From: Homoserinimonas sp. OAct 916
GTDB lineage: Bacteria; Actinomycetota; Actinomycetes; Actinomycetales; Microbacteriaceae
Direction of reading: 5' to 3'
Length of the DNA stretch: 64,000 nt
NCBI RefSeq assembly: GCF_003260275.1
Contig: NZ_QJHB01000006.1
Span: forward strand, 62,001 to 126,000
Part shown: one piece after another, positions 8,541-16,093 of the stretch
How the letters are laid out: every line of letters begins with the position of its first letter
How positions within the stretch are numbered: the stretch's first letter is position 1
Made by a program: the position numbers and the translations under genes
The notes under the pieces: model-generated
Databases searched by the model: none
The model's input: the letters and a program-made list of their open reading frames with translations, nothing else
Told to the model about the DNA's origin: nothing

Positions 8541-9083
8541 ATGTCCTCACCGGTTCTGATGGTCGCGCTTTTTCGCAACCTCAACCTCGGCCACATCGGC
8601 AGCCCGACGAAAGAACAACTCGTCGGGGCTTTTGGCGGGAATGGCGTTGCGCGTAGCTTCCAGACCAACGGCACCATTCTCTTCGCCTCGGAGAAGCCCC
8701 GAGCCGCTGTGCGCCAAGCACTCCTTTCTCTGCGTGAGAGCGGCTATACGCATATCGCCGTCGTTCGCCCCCTCGCCGAGATTGAGTGGGTGGTGCAGGT
8801 AACGCCCTTGCCGGATCCGGGCGAGGACGTGTATCGAAGTATGATCTCCTTCTTTGACCTCAAGTCTCTGCCAACGATCGAGCTTCCGTTGCGAAGCCGT
8901 GATCAGCTGGTCGAGCTGCGCAGCCTCGACGAACGCAGCGCAGCAAGCGTGTGCTGGAAACCGAGAAACACTGCCGGAGATGTCACTGGTCTTCTCGAAA
9001 CACTCCTGCAGGTGCCGGTTACAACGCGCTCCCTCGGCACCCTGCAACGGCTGGTCGCCGCCGCACACAGGTTCGGTTTCTAG
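8541..9083 (+). CDS. DUF1697 domain-containing protein
   Basis: A 180-aa protein matching the DUF1697 pattern. It starts with MVALFRNLNLGHIGSPTKEQ after a short leader (members usually read 'ALLRGINVGG...K..MA.L'). The second block SFQTNGTILFAS corresponds to the usual 'YIQSGNVVF'. The C-terminal part fits the family in length (about 180 aa). Function is unknown. ATG at 8541 is chosen because it gives the family N terminus and follows a -10-like box at leaderless spacing. The divergence of the first motif from consensus is notable. Confidence 0.75.
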   Translation: MSSPVLMVALFRNLNLGHIGSPTKEQLVGAFGGNGVARSFQTNGTILFASEKPRAAVRQALLSLRESGYTHIAVVRPLAEIEWVVQVTPLPDPGEDVYRSMISFFDLKSLPTIELPLRSRDQLVELRSLDERSAASVCWKPRNTAGDVTGLLETLLQVPVTTRSLGTLQRLVAAAHRFGF

Positions 9084-9147
9084 AGTCGCCCCGCCGCACC
9101 CGAACCTCACCGAATGCACCCGTGGGTGCGGAAGGGCGAACACACAG

Positions 9148-9167
9148 GCTTGGGAGGTGCCCCAAGC
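9148..9167. terminator. possible bidirectional hairpin between DUF1697 and DUF6157 genes
   Basis: GCTTGGG and CCCAAGC form a 7-bp stem with a 6-base loop. The hairpin lies between two convergent genes (stops at 9083 and 9249). No strong T-tract follows on either strand, so termination is inferred from position and symmetry only. Confidence 0.4.
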
Positions 9168-9248
9168 GTTCGGGTCTTACCACGCGGGATTACCTCCCAC
9201 TTCTCCGACCACTGTAGGTGCCAGATGCCCGCGCAGCCTCTCGGAAGT

Positions 9249-9656
9249 TCAGCGTCGGCTCGACCTCATGGCCTTCACCACGGTGACGACACACTCCTCC
9301 TGCGCATCCGCGGTGTTCCCAATACATTCGCCATCAGCAAGCGTTGCGTAGTGCGGGGAATCCACGGCGTACAGGGCGATGCTCCCCTCATCGTCGGAAT
9401 GAATACCCCAGCCGTACTTCTTGCCGAGATCGGATGCCCTCAGGCACGGCCTGCCAACGCTGAAGTATTCGACCCTGGCGGCCGGTCGACCGAATTCGGT
9501 TATGCCAGCTCGATCGGCGTAGACGGTGAAAATCACGTCGTCTGACGTGTAACGGTAGGGGTTCTCAGCGATCCGTCGGCGAGCGTGCGGAACGCCGAGG
9601 CGCTGTGCAGTGGTAGAGAGTCTAGCCGACCGGTGGGGACGGCCAGTAGTCTCCAC
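9249..9656 (-). pseudogene. DUF6157-family protein, apparently N-terminally truncated
   Basis: Residues from about 28 onwards match DUF6157: AENPYRYTSDDVIFTVYA, then CLRASDLGKKYGWGIHSDDE and IALYAVDSPHY. Intact members start with about 35 residues of the type TFI.VA.DCP...; nothing like this is encoded upstream in any minus-strand frame I could read. The only available in-frame start before the conserved part is a GTG at 9656, giving 135 aa with an Arg-rich, atypical N terminus. The gene is either a truncated remnant or a divergent variant with a late start. Function of the family is unknown. Confidence 0.6.
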
Positions 9657-9728
9657 ACTCCTGTGCGATCGTCACCGGAGGTGACAGACTGGCGCCATGA
9701 CGTCGAGATGGTGATCGGAGCAATTGAA

Positions 9729-10616
9729 ATGACCTTCCGAAGCCATACGAGTACCGTCGATGTGCTGGGTCCGTGGTCGCTCGTGACAAGCAAGATGTTC
9801 TGGGAAGGCTTCGCACCCGGTGCGTTGCAATCAAATGATCGCCCGGAGATCCGCACGGTCTTCTTCACCGAGGCTGATTGGCGCCGCGTCGAGACCCAGG
9901 TCTCGCAGTCAGGTGCGGCCGCCCAGATCATGGTGACCGGAGACGGTCACCTCGACGCGGCGGTGGCGCAGGTGATGCGCTTCCTCTCGCTGGACATCGA
10001 TGCACGCCAGTGGCCACAAGTGGGCGAACGCGACCCGGTCATCGCCGATGCCCAGGCACGGCTACCCGGACTTCGCCCATGTGGCTTTCACTCTCCCTAC
10101 GAGGCAGCGGCCTGGGCGGTGCTCTCTGGGCGCATCCGTATCGTGCAGGCGGCACGGCTGCGCCAAGACATCATCGAGCGCCACGGTGACCACGGCGCCT
10201 TTCCGGCTCCTTCGGTCTTGCGCGACCTGGATCTCGACCTTCCTGGGCGCAAGACGGAGTATTTGCACTCAGTCGCCGAGGCGGCGCTGGAGGGCCGTCT
10301 CGACGCGGAGGCATTGCGGTCGGCCGATTCAGATGACGCCCTCGCAACGATTCAGGAGGTGAAGGGACTCGGACCGTTCGGGGCAGAACTCGTTCTCATC
10401 CGAGGCGCAAACGCCGCCGACGTGCTCCCCCACAACGAACACCGCCTCGCAGCTGAAATCGTCGAGCTCTGCGGCGCGGGTCGCGACCTGGATGACCTTT
10501 CTGACGTGTGGAAACCGTTCCGGAGTTGGGCGGCGGTGCACCTGCGAGCCCTGCGCGAGCAGCGCACTCACGAGATCAGTGGATCTCGGGGAACGCGAGA
10601 ACCGCGAGCCCTCTAA
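9729..10616 (+). CDS. AlkA-like DNA-3-methyladenine glycosylase (HhH-GPD superfamily)
   Basis: A 295-aa protein with a beta-rich N-terminal domain (TFRSHTSTVDVLGPW) and a C-terminal HhH-GPD fold. GFHSPYEAAAWAVLSGRIRI matches the AlkA core helix region. The helix-hairpin-helix is EVKGLGPFGAELVLIRG. AlkA flips out alkylated bases and normally uses an Asp just after the hairpin; here the aligned segment is VLPHNEHRL, so a Glu (residue 237) occupies that place. ATG at 9729 follows GGAG at good spacing. It is a single gene with no ada or ogt nearby. Base-excision activity is plausible, but substrate range is uncertain because of the Glu. Confidence 0.82.
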   Translation: MTFRSHTSTVDVLGPWSLVTSKMFWEGFAPGALQSNDRPEIRTVFFTEADWRRVETQVSQSGAAAQIMVTGDGHLDAAVAQVMRFLSLDIDARQWPQVGERDPVIADAQARLPGLRPCGFHSPYEAAAWAVLSGRIRIVQAARLRQDIIERHGDHGAFPAPSVLRDLDLDLPGRKTEYLHSVAEAALEGRLDAEALRSADSDDALATIQEVKGLGPFGAELVLIRGANAADVLPHNEHRLAAEIVELCGAGRDLDDLSDVWKPFRSWAAVHLRALREQRTHEISGSRGTREPRAL

Positions 10617-10618
10617 CT

Positions 10619-10661
10619 GCAGGATCGGTCCGGTTGGTCAGGAGAACGGTGATGATCCTGC
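10619..10661 (+). terminator. possible terminator hairpin of the AlkA-like gene
   Basis: An 8-bp inverted repeat, GCAGGATC with GATCCTGC, begins three bases after the stop codon at 10616 and has a 27-base loop. There is no T-tract, so this is a weak call. Confidence 0.3.
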
Positions 10662-10723
10662 GCCCAGGGCATTGAGCCGTCAGTTCGCATCCGCTTTTCA
10701 CGCAGTGGCCGATTCAAGATCAA

Positions 10724-11203
10724 TCATTCACGTGGGTCGGCAACCAAGCCTGCCCCGGTCTCCAGAACGGTCTTCAACCCGCTGAGCACCATCATCCAAC
10801 CTGTGCCCGCGACGTTCGCAGCCGTTCCGGGAGAGTTTTCGAGTTGGTCATGAATGACTGTCAGTAGGCAGAATCCGCCTTCGTGCGGCTCGATCTCCCA
10901 ACTCACCCTGCTCGACGGTTCGTCGACAAGCTGTGGGTCATACAGTGAGCGCCAGCCGACGACGAGCCGCCGTGGCCGGTCGGACGCAATCACGAGCTCA
11001 TCGCCCCACAGCGATAAACCATCCGGGGCGTGGTAGCGAAAAGGGGTGCCCAACTCACCAGTGGTGTCGACTCGGGAACCATAGAAGTAGCGAGCGGAGA
11101 ACTCGGGTTTGATGATCGCATCCCAGATCTCGCTGGGCGACGCCTTGATGAATATCTGATAGACCTGTGCGGCCGTTTGTCCAGTTGGCTCAAGCCGATT
11201 CAT
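10724..11203 (-). CDS. SRPBCC (AHSA1-like) domain protein
   Basis: A 159-aa single-domain SRPBCC protein. The N-terminal block QIFIKASPSEIWDAIIKPEF, followed by YFYGSRVDT, and the C-terminal helix GTGWMMVLSGLKTVLETG are typical of Activator-of-Hsp90-like START-fold proteins that bind small hydrophobic ligands. ATG at 11203 follows GGAGGAATCCC. Such proteins are often paired with an ArsR or MerR regulator, and a decayed regulator fragment lies directly upstream. Ligand unknown. A second member of the family lies 1 kb away on the other strand. Confidence 0.85.
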   Translation of the reverse strand: MNRLEPTGQTAAQVYQIFIKASPSEIWDAIIKPEFSARYFYGSRVDTTGELGTPFRYHAPDGLSLWGDELVIASDRPRRLVVGWRSLYDPQLVDEPSSRVSWEIEPHEGGFCLLTVIHDQLENSPGTAANVAGTGWMMVLSGLKTVLETGAGLVADPRE

Positions 11204-11280
11204 GGGATTCCTCCAGTTGTGATTTCACCTGGGTGAGGGCGACGACACGGGATTCGGTGTACTTGTCGATCCCCCGGACG
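11190..11280 (-). pseudogene. short coding remnant overlapping the SRPBCC start
   Basis: The frame ending at 11190 reads DKYTESRVVALTQVKSQLEE and then terminates 14 bases inside the SRPBCC gene. That overlap is what one expects for the last gene of a coupled pair. Upstream of about 11280 this frame runs antisense-like through the MerR/GyrI fragment and loses coding character. I read it as the C-terminal tail of a lost partner, probably a regulator. The family cannot be assigned. Confidence 0.35.
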
Positions 11281-11565
11281 TCACCGGACCACAACATCCG
11301 TTCCGGCCTCGGTCTCGGCATACGTTGCGATCGCTGTGGCGAGACTGGCCCGTGCCGTGGTGAGAATTGCCGCGACCTGATCAAACATGGGGCCGATCCT
11401 CTGGCCCATCTCAGCGGGATCCATCGTGTCGGTCACTGCGGCCAGCCGTACCGCGGGTATCGGCTTCACCACATAATCTGCAGACATTTCGTTCTCCTTC
11501 TCGATCATCCTCAGGCGGGACTCCACAGCTGCCAGCCGAATGCTGGAAACACGCAATTCCTTCAA
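11281..11565 (-). pseudogene. MerR-type regulator remnant (linker plus start of GyrI-like effector domain)
   Basis: The frame encodes IRLAAVESRLRMIEKENEMS, the coiled-coil linker seen in MerR regulators. It continues with DYVVKPIPAVRLAAVTDTM, the first strand of a GyrI-like small-molecule-binding domain. The DNA-binding MerR helix-turn-helix that should precede the linker is absent upstream, and the effector domain stops after about 60 residues (normally about 150). Both ends are therefore missing and the gene is very probably dead. It lies next to an SRPBCC gene, a common neighbour for such regulators. Confidence 0.65.
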
Positions 11566-11685
11566 ACTGTGTGAGAGTCAAGCTGTGTGAGGGTGAAGCG
11601 GATGCAGTCGGAACTTTACTTTAAAACACATGGCCCAGTAGCTTGATCTTCACGCCTTTGGCGTAACGAACATCTTAGGAGCACG

Positions 11686-12048
11686 ATGGTGGCGTCTTCA
11701 GACAAGTCAGACAAGAACGTCGAACTGCTCCACGAGATCGCCGAGCGACTCGGCGCGAATGGGCAGATCGAGATCGGAACCATGTTTCGAAGCCCCGGAT
11801 TGCGCACAGGGACCAAGATCTTCGCGTTTCTGGGGCGTGAGGATCGGCTGATCGTCAAGCTCCCCCGTGAACGCGTCATCGCAATGGTTGAGAGTGGTGG
11901 TGCCGAGCCGGTCACCATGGGCACCCGTACGATGCGTGAGTGGGTCGCAATTGATCCCGATGCTGACCCCCAGTCGACGCTCGAAACCTGGACCGCGATG
12001 GCGCGAGAAGCGCTTCTCTTTGTTCGCGAAAGCGACGAGAATCACTGA
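11686..12048 (+). CDS. TfoX/Sxy N-terminal-like small protein
   Basis: A 120-aa protein resembling the short TfoX/Sxy-like (YjbR-related fold) proteins of actinobacteria. The signature is the sequence IEIGTMFRSPGLRTGTKIFA, then RLIVKLPRERVIAMVESGG and a late TMREWVAIDP. These stand-alone N-terminal domains are not known to control competence, so the family name should not be read as function. ATG at 11686 follows TAGGAGCACG. It is a single gene and its role is unknown. Confidence 0.72.
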   Translation: MVASSDKSDKNVELLHEIAERLGANGQIEIGTMFRSPGLRTGTKIFAFLGREDRLIVKLPRERVIAMVESGGAEPVTMGTRTMREWVAIDPDADPQSTLETWTAMAREALLFVRESDENH

Positions 12049-12078
12049 CGAGTTGGGTCAGAATGCTCTTTCTGAGCA

Positions 12079-12219
12079 TCAGAGAGCATACTCGCGGGCC
12101 ACGTCAAGGAGCCGGGCTCGGCTGGTCCGTGACAGTCCGCTTCGAACCGCGATTACACCCCGGTGGTCAACCGTCGCGTCGACCTCGTCGATCTCGTCGA
12201 CCGGTAGAAACCGCAACAC
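12079..12219 (-). CDS. possible 46-aa small protein antisense to an intergenic leader
   Basis: A GTG-initiated frame encodes LRFLPVDEIDEVDATVDHRG and continues VIAVRSGLSRTSRARLLDVA before ending REYAL and TGA. The composition (Asp/Glu-rich then Arg-rich, no rare residues) and G/C-rich third codon positions look like real coding sequence. The frame is closed by an in-frame stop ten codons upstream of the GTG. No ribosome-binding site is evident. It could be a small hypothetical gene or the C-terminal remnant of a longer one. I do not recognise the family. Confidence 0.35.
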   Translation of the reverse strand: MLRFLPVDEIDEVDATVDHRGVIAVRSGLSRTSRARLLDVAREYAL

Positions 12220-12231
12220 TACGATAGGGAA
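12220..12231 (+). promoter_or_regulatory. putative -10 box giving a leaderless SRPBCC mRNA
   Basis: TACGAT (12220-12225) fits TANNNT and lies six bases before the ATG at 12232. The intervening AGGGAA is too close to the start to act as a normal Shine-Dalgarno site. Transcription is expected to begin at or beside the start codon. Confidence 0.45.
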
Positions 12232-12702
12232 ATGCCGATCTTGTCAGAATCCAGGAATGACGAGCGTGTGGAGCTTCGATGGTCGTTCGCTCGAAGCATC
12301 GACGAGATCTGGACTGGCCTGACGGATCCACGGTTCCTCCCGCTGTGGATCGGCCAGCCGGTCGAAACCGACCTGACGGCAGGTGGCCGATTCGTCATCG
12401 ACCACGGTGACGGAGCCCTGTCGCGCAACCAACTCCTCGAGGTGCAGCGCCCACACCTTCTGGTCATGACGTGGGAGTTTCCTGACGAACCGGTTTCACA
12501 CATCCGGATTGATCTGACGGCACAAGACGACGTGACCACCACCGCACAACTGGTGCACTCTGGCCTCGGCGAGCTCACGGCGAACTACAGGATCGGCTGG
12601 GTGACCCATTTCACGTATCTTGAAGCGGCGGTAGACGGTTCCCCACTTCCGGGAGAACAGTTCTGGAACCTCTACGCCACGCTGACCGCTCTCGGGCAGT
12701 GA
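12232..12702 (+). CDS. SRPBCC (AHSA1-like) domain protein
   Basis: A 156-aa START/SRPBCC-fold protein. The family opening is VELRWSFARSIDEIWTGLTD, with LPLWIGQPVETDLTAGGRF next and the ligand-cavity strand LVMTWEFPDE later. It is convergent with the ABC ATPase gene at 12721. It differs enough in sequence from the SRPBCC protein at 10724 that a recent duplication is unlikely. Ligand and partner are unknown. Confidence 0.87.
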   Translation: MPILSESRNDERVELRWSFARSIDEIWTGLTDPRFLPLWIGQPVETDLTAGGRFVIDHGDGALSRNQLLEVQRPHLLVMTWEFPDEPVSHIRIDLTAQDDVTTTAQLVHSGLGELTANYRIGWVTHFTYLEAAVDGSPLPGEQFWNLYATLTALGQ

Positions 12703-12720
12703 GTGTTCAGCTGAGAAGCG

Positions 12721-13503
12721 TCAAATGGCGCGCGCCGCGTAGCGGCCGTCGGTCTCCGTCAACTTGATGTCGATCCCGAAAGCGTTGGTGAGGGTTTCCG
12801 AGTTCATCACGTCGGAGATCGGGCCGGCCGAGACGAAGGAACCGTTCGCAATGATCAAAGCGTGCGTGAACCCCTTGGGGATCTCCTCGACGTGGTGCGT
12901 CACCATAACGATTGCGGGAGAGCCGGGTGCACTCGCGTAACCGCCCAGCAGCTGCAGTAGTTCTTCACGAGCCCCGAGATCCAGACTTGCGGCGGGCTCA
13001 TCGAGGAGCAGGATCTCCGGATCGGTCATCACCGCGCGCGCGATCTGCACTCGCTTCTGCTCCCCATCGCTCAGGGTGCCGAACTTTCGCTCCGCCAGAT
13101 GATCAAGATTCCACTCGGCCAATACGCGCCTGGAGCGGCGTTCGTCGATCTCCTCGTACTCCTCCAACCAGCGGCCGGTCACGGAATACGCGGCGGTCAT
13201 CACGACGTCGAGCACGGTCTCGTTCGCCGGCAGTCGTTTGGCCATGGCGCTCGAGGCGAATCCGATCCGTGGACGCAGTTCGAACACGTCGATGTGACCC
13301 AACCGCTCCCCCAGCACGACAGCCTCGCCACTGGATGGGTGCATCATTGCGGCAGCCAATTGCAACAACGTGGTCTTGCCTGCACCGTTGGGCCCCAGGA
13401 TCGCCCAACGTTCGTCATCGTTCACCGACCAGTTGATCGAATCGAGGATCGCTTTTGAGTCGCGCACCACAGAAACATCGGTCAGGGAGAGAACATGAGA
13501 CAT
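12721..13503 (-). CDS. ABC transporter ATP-binding protein (orphan)
   Basis: A 260-aa ABC ATPase. Walker A is GPNGAGKTT at about residues 38-46. The signature motif is LSDGEQKRV, with Asp in place of the usual first Gly, and Walker B is ILLLDEPAASLD, followed by the H-loop VTHHVEEIP. No permease or binding protein is adjacent, so the partner subunits are elsewhere or the protein is a soluble ATPase. The LSDGE signature and overall layout resemble ModF/YheS-like single ATPases. It is followed in the minus direction by non-coding DNA only, and lies downstream of glgA. Confidence 0.88.
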   Translation of the reverse strand: MSHVLSLTDVSVVRDSKAILDSINWSVNDDERWAILGPNGAGKTTLLQLAAAMMHPSSGEAVVLGERLGHIDVFELRPRIGFASSAMAKRLPANETVLDVVMTAAYSVTGRWLEEYEEIDERRSRRVLAEWNLDHLAERKFGTLSDGEQKRVQIARAVMTDPEILLLDEPAASLDLGAREELLQLLGGYASAPGSPAIVMVTHHVEEIPKGFTHALIIANGSFVSAGPISDVMNSETLTNAFGIDIKLTETDGRYAARAI

Positions 13504-13524
13504 GACGCCCAGCCTACTTGAGCA

Positions 13525-14709
13525 TCAGCTGAGGACACGGTCATAGACCGTGCGTGTGGCGCGGGCAATCGTGTCCCAATCGAAGTGTGATTGTGCTCTC
13601 TGCCGGCCCGCCTCGCCCATAGCTCTAGCGCGCTGAGGATCGCTGATGACCTCGATCAGTGCCGCTGCCAGGTCTCGCACGAATTTCTCCGGGTCGATGG
13701 GGGTTCCTGTTCCGTCGGTGACCTGCTCGATGGGTACCAGAATCCCGGTGACCCCGTCGTCGACCACCTCGGGAATACCACCGGTGGCGCTACCCACCAC
13801 GGGGAGCCCGCAGGCCATCGCCTCCAGGTTCACGATGCCGAGTGGCTCATAGACCGACGGGCAAACGAACACGGTCGCTGCGGTGAGCACCGCTGAGAGC
13901 TCCCGGTGCGCCAGCAGGGTATCGATCCAGACCACCCCGGTGCGCTGCTCCTGCAGCTGGCGCACACCGGCGGTCACCTCCGCCATCAACTCCTCGGTAT
14001 CGGGGGCACCGGCGCAGAGAACCAATTGCACGTCTGCAGGCAACAGCTCTGCCGCCCGTAAGAGGTAGGGCAAGCCCTTTTGGCGCGTAATCCTGCCCAC
14101 GAAGACGACGGTCGGCCGTGTGGGGTCGATCCCCATGCGAGCGACTACTTCTGGGTCGTGCACCGGCTGCCACCGGTTCAGGTCGATCCCGTTGTGGATC
14201 ACGTGCACATCGTCTGGGTCGAGCGACGGGTAGGAGCGCAGGATGTCGTGGCGCATCCCACCAGACACCGCGATCACGGCATCGGCCGCCTCGAACGCTG
14301 TCTTCTCTATCCAGCTCGAGACCGCATATCCTCCGCCCAGTTGCTCGGCCTTCCACGGCCGCAGCGGCTCCAGACTGTGAGCGGTCACCACGTGAGGGAT
14401 GGAATGCAAAAGCTTCGCAAGGTGCCCGGCCCCGTTGGCGTACCAGGTGTGCGAATGCACGAGGTCAGCATGCCGGGCGTCTTCGGCCATTTGCAGATCG
14501 ACCCCGAGCGTCACCAGGCTCGGATTCGCGTTGTTGAGCTCGTCGGGCGGGCGGTACGCGAACACGTCGGGCTCGTCGCGGTCTCGACCGAAGCAGCGCA
14601 CGGTCACGTCGATATCGGCACGCAATGAGCGCACCAACTCGGCAACGTGTACCCCGGCGCCGCCATAAATCTCAGGTGGATACTCTTTGGTGAAAAGGTT
14701 CACTCGCAT
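13525..14709 (-). CDS. glgA: actinobacterial glycogen synthase / maltose-1-phosphate synthase (GT4)
   Basis: A 394-aa GT4 enzyme of the actinobacterial GlgA/GlgM type. It opens MRVNLFTKEYPPEIYGGAGV, the family hallmark, with the nucleotide-sugar-binding region FVGRITRQKGLPYLL and the EX7E block SVYEPLGIVNLEAMACG. In mycobacteria the orthologous protein (Rv1212c) transfers glucose from ADP-glucose to glucose-1-phosphate to give maltose-1-phosphate, so glycogen-synthase activity is inherited annotation. ATG at 14709. It is divergent from glgC, which makes its ADP-glucose donor, across only 46 bp. Confidence 0.93.
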   Translation of the reverse strand: MRVNLFTKEYPPEIYGGAGVHVAELVRSLRADIDVTVRCFGRDRDEPDVFAYRPPDELNNANPSLVTLGVDLQMAEDARHADLVHSHTWYANGAGHLAKLLHSIPHVVTAHSLEPLRPWKAEQLGGGYAVSSWIEKTAFEAADAVIAVSGGMRHDILRSYPSLDPDDVHVIHNGIDLNRWQPVHDPEVVARMGIDPTRPTVVFVGRITRQKGLPYLLRAAELLPADVQLVLCAGAPDTEELMAEVTAGVRQLQEQRTGVVWIDTLLAHRELSAVLTAATVFVCPSVYEPLGIVNLEAMACGLPVVGSATGGIPEVVDDGVTGILVPIEQVTDGTGTPIDPEKFVRDLAAALIEVISDPQRARAMGEAGRQRAQSHFDWDTIARATRTVYDRVLS

Positions 14710-14718
14710 CCTCTGAAG

Positions 14719-14749
14719 CTAGTACGTTTCGCCGGTGTGGCTCTACTGT
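14719..14749. promoter_or_regulatory. overlapping divergent glgA/glgC promoters
   Basis: The 46 bp between the two ATGs hold TACTGT at 14744-14749 on the plus strand, six bases before the glgC ATG. They also hold TACTAG on the minus strand (14724-14719), nine bases before the glgA ATG. Both fit TANNNT at spacing expected for leaderless or nearly leaderless transcripts. -35 matches are poor, and each -35 region falls inside the other promoter. Confidence 0.55.
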
Positions 14750-14755
14750 TGAGAC

Positions 14756-15997
14756 ATGCTGACAAAGAAGATCTTCGGAATCGTTCTGGCTGGCGGCGAG
14801 GGCAAGAGGCTGATGCCGCTGACTGCCGACCGGGCAAAACCGGCCGTGCCATTCGCCGGCCAGTACCGACTGATCGACTTCGCGTTGTCCAATCTGCTCA
14901 ACTCCGGTCTTCGGCAGATCGTCGTGCTCACGCAATACAAGTCGCACAGCCTTGACCGTCATATTTCCCAGACGTGGAGGCTTCCCGGGATGCTCGACTC
15001 GTACGTCGCCTCGGTTCCGGCGCAGCAACGACTGGGTAAACGCTGGTTCAGTGGGTCGGCCGATGCCATCCTGCAGAGTCTTAACCTGTTGCGAGACGAG
15101 AAGCCCGACATCGTGGTTGTGGTCGGCGCCGATCACGTGTATCGCATGGACTTCAGCCAGATGATTCAACATCACGTCGACTCGGGCGCGGGTGCCACGG
15201 TAGCCGCGATTCGGCAGCCGATCTCATTGGCCAATCAGTTCGGTGTGATCGAGGTCAAAAATGATAACCCGAATCGCATCAATGCGTTTCTGGAGAAGCC
15301 GAGCGACCCGGTCGGCCTCTCTGACTCTCCTGACGAAGTGCTCGCATCCATGGGCAACTACGTCTTCAACGCGGATGCCCTGATCGAGGCGGTCACACGT
15401 GACGGCGATCGCAGTGACTCCAGCCACGACATGGGTGGCGACATCGTCCCCGATTTCGTTGCACGCAATGATGCTGCCGTCTATGACTTGCAGGACAACA
15501 TCGTGCCGGGCTCGACCGAGCGCGACCGTTACTACTGGCGCGATGTGGGAACGATCGATTCGTTCTTCGACGCACACCAGGATCTGATTTCGACGCTCCC
15601 TGTGTTCAACCTGTACAACCGTGAATGGCCGATCTTCAGCCAACAGTTGAACTCACCACCCGCGAAACTGGTCCGTGACGGCCGAGGCGACCTCGGCTCC
15701 ATGATTGACTCCATCATCTCGCTCGGATCGGTGATCTCGGGGGCTCACATCGAACGCTGTGTGCTGGGGCCGTGGTCGGTTGTCGAGTCGGGTGCGAGGG
15801 TCTCGAACTCGGTACTCTTCGACCGCGTGAACATCCAAGCCGGTGCCGTTGTCACCCGGGCCATCCTCGACAAGGATGTTGTGGTGGAGGCCGGAGCCCA
15901 AGTGGGCGAATCCATCGAACGGGATCTGGCTCGTGGATTCACCGTGACCGACTCCGGCATCACGGTGGTTGGCAAGGGAGAAATAGTCCGACCGTAG
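14756..15997 (+). CDS. glgC: glucose-1-phosphate adenylyltransferase
   Basis: A 413-aa ADP-glucose pyrophosphorylase catalysing ATP + glucose-1-phosphate to ADP-glucose. The nucleotidyltransferase motif [20 protein letters not shown] is at about residues 13-32, with [10 protein letters not shown] and the sugar-binding SADAIL next, and a C-terminal left-handed beta-helix ([22 protein letters not shown]). Length fits the family. It has no typical Shine-Dalgarno site; a -10-like TACTGT ends six bases before the ATG. It is divergent from glgA, which uses the product. Confidence 0.96.
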   Translation: MLTKKIFGIVLAGGEGKRLMPLTADRAKPAVPFAGQYRLIDFALSNLLNSGLRQIVVLTQYKSHSLDRHISQTWRLPGMLDSYVASVPAQQRLGKRWFSGSADAILQSLNLLRDEKPDIVVVVGADHVYRMDFSQMIQHHVDSGAGATVAAIRQPISLANQFGVIEVKNDNPNRINAFLEKPSDPVGLSDSPDEVLASMGNYVFNADALIEAVTRDGDRSDSSHDMGGDIVPDFVARNDAAVYDLQDNIVPGSTERDRYYWRDVGTIDSFFDAHQDLISTLPVFNLYNREWPIFSQQLNSPPAKLVRDGRGDLGSMIDSIISLGSVISGAHIERCVLGPWSVVESGARVSNSVLFDRVNIQAGAVVTRAILDKDVVVEAGAQVGESIERDLARGFTVTDSGITVVGKGEIVRP

Positions 15998-16026
15998 AGG
16001 CCCCACCGCGGACATTGGTCAACTGC

Positions 16027-16093
16027 GGTGTGGATCAGCCTTCGGTGTGGATCAGCCTTCGGTATGGATCGGACGTGGTGTGGATCAATTTTC
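16027..16093. repeat. 17-bp tandem repeat overlapping the HNH gene stop
   Basis: GGTGTGGATCAGCCTTC occurs perfectly at 16027-16043 and 16044-16060. A degenerate copy (GGTATGGATCGGACG...) follows and then a fourth, GGTGTGGATCAATTTTC, at 16077-16093. The last copy covers the stop codon of the convergent DUF222-HNH gene at 16085. Confidence 0.9.
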
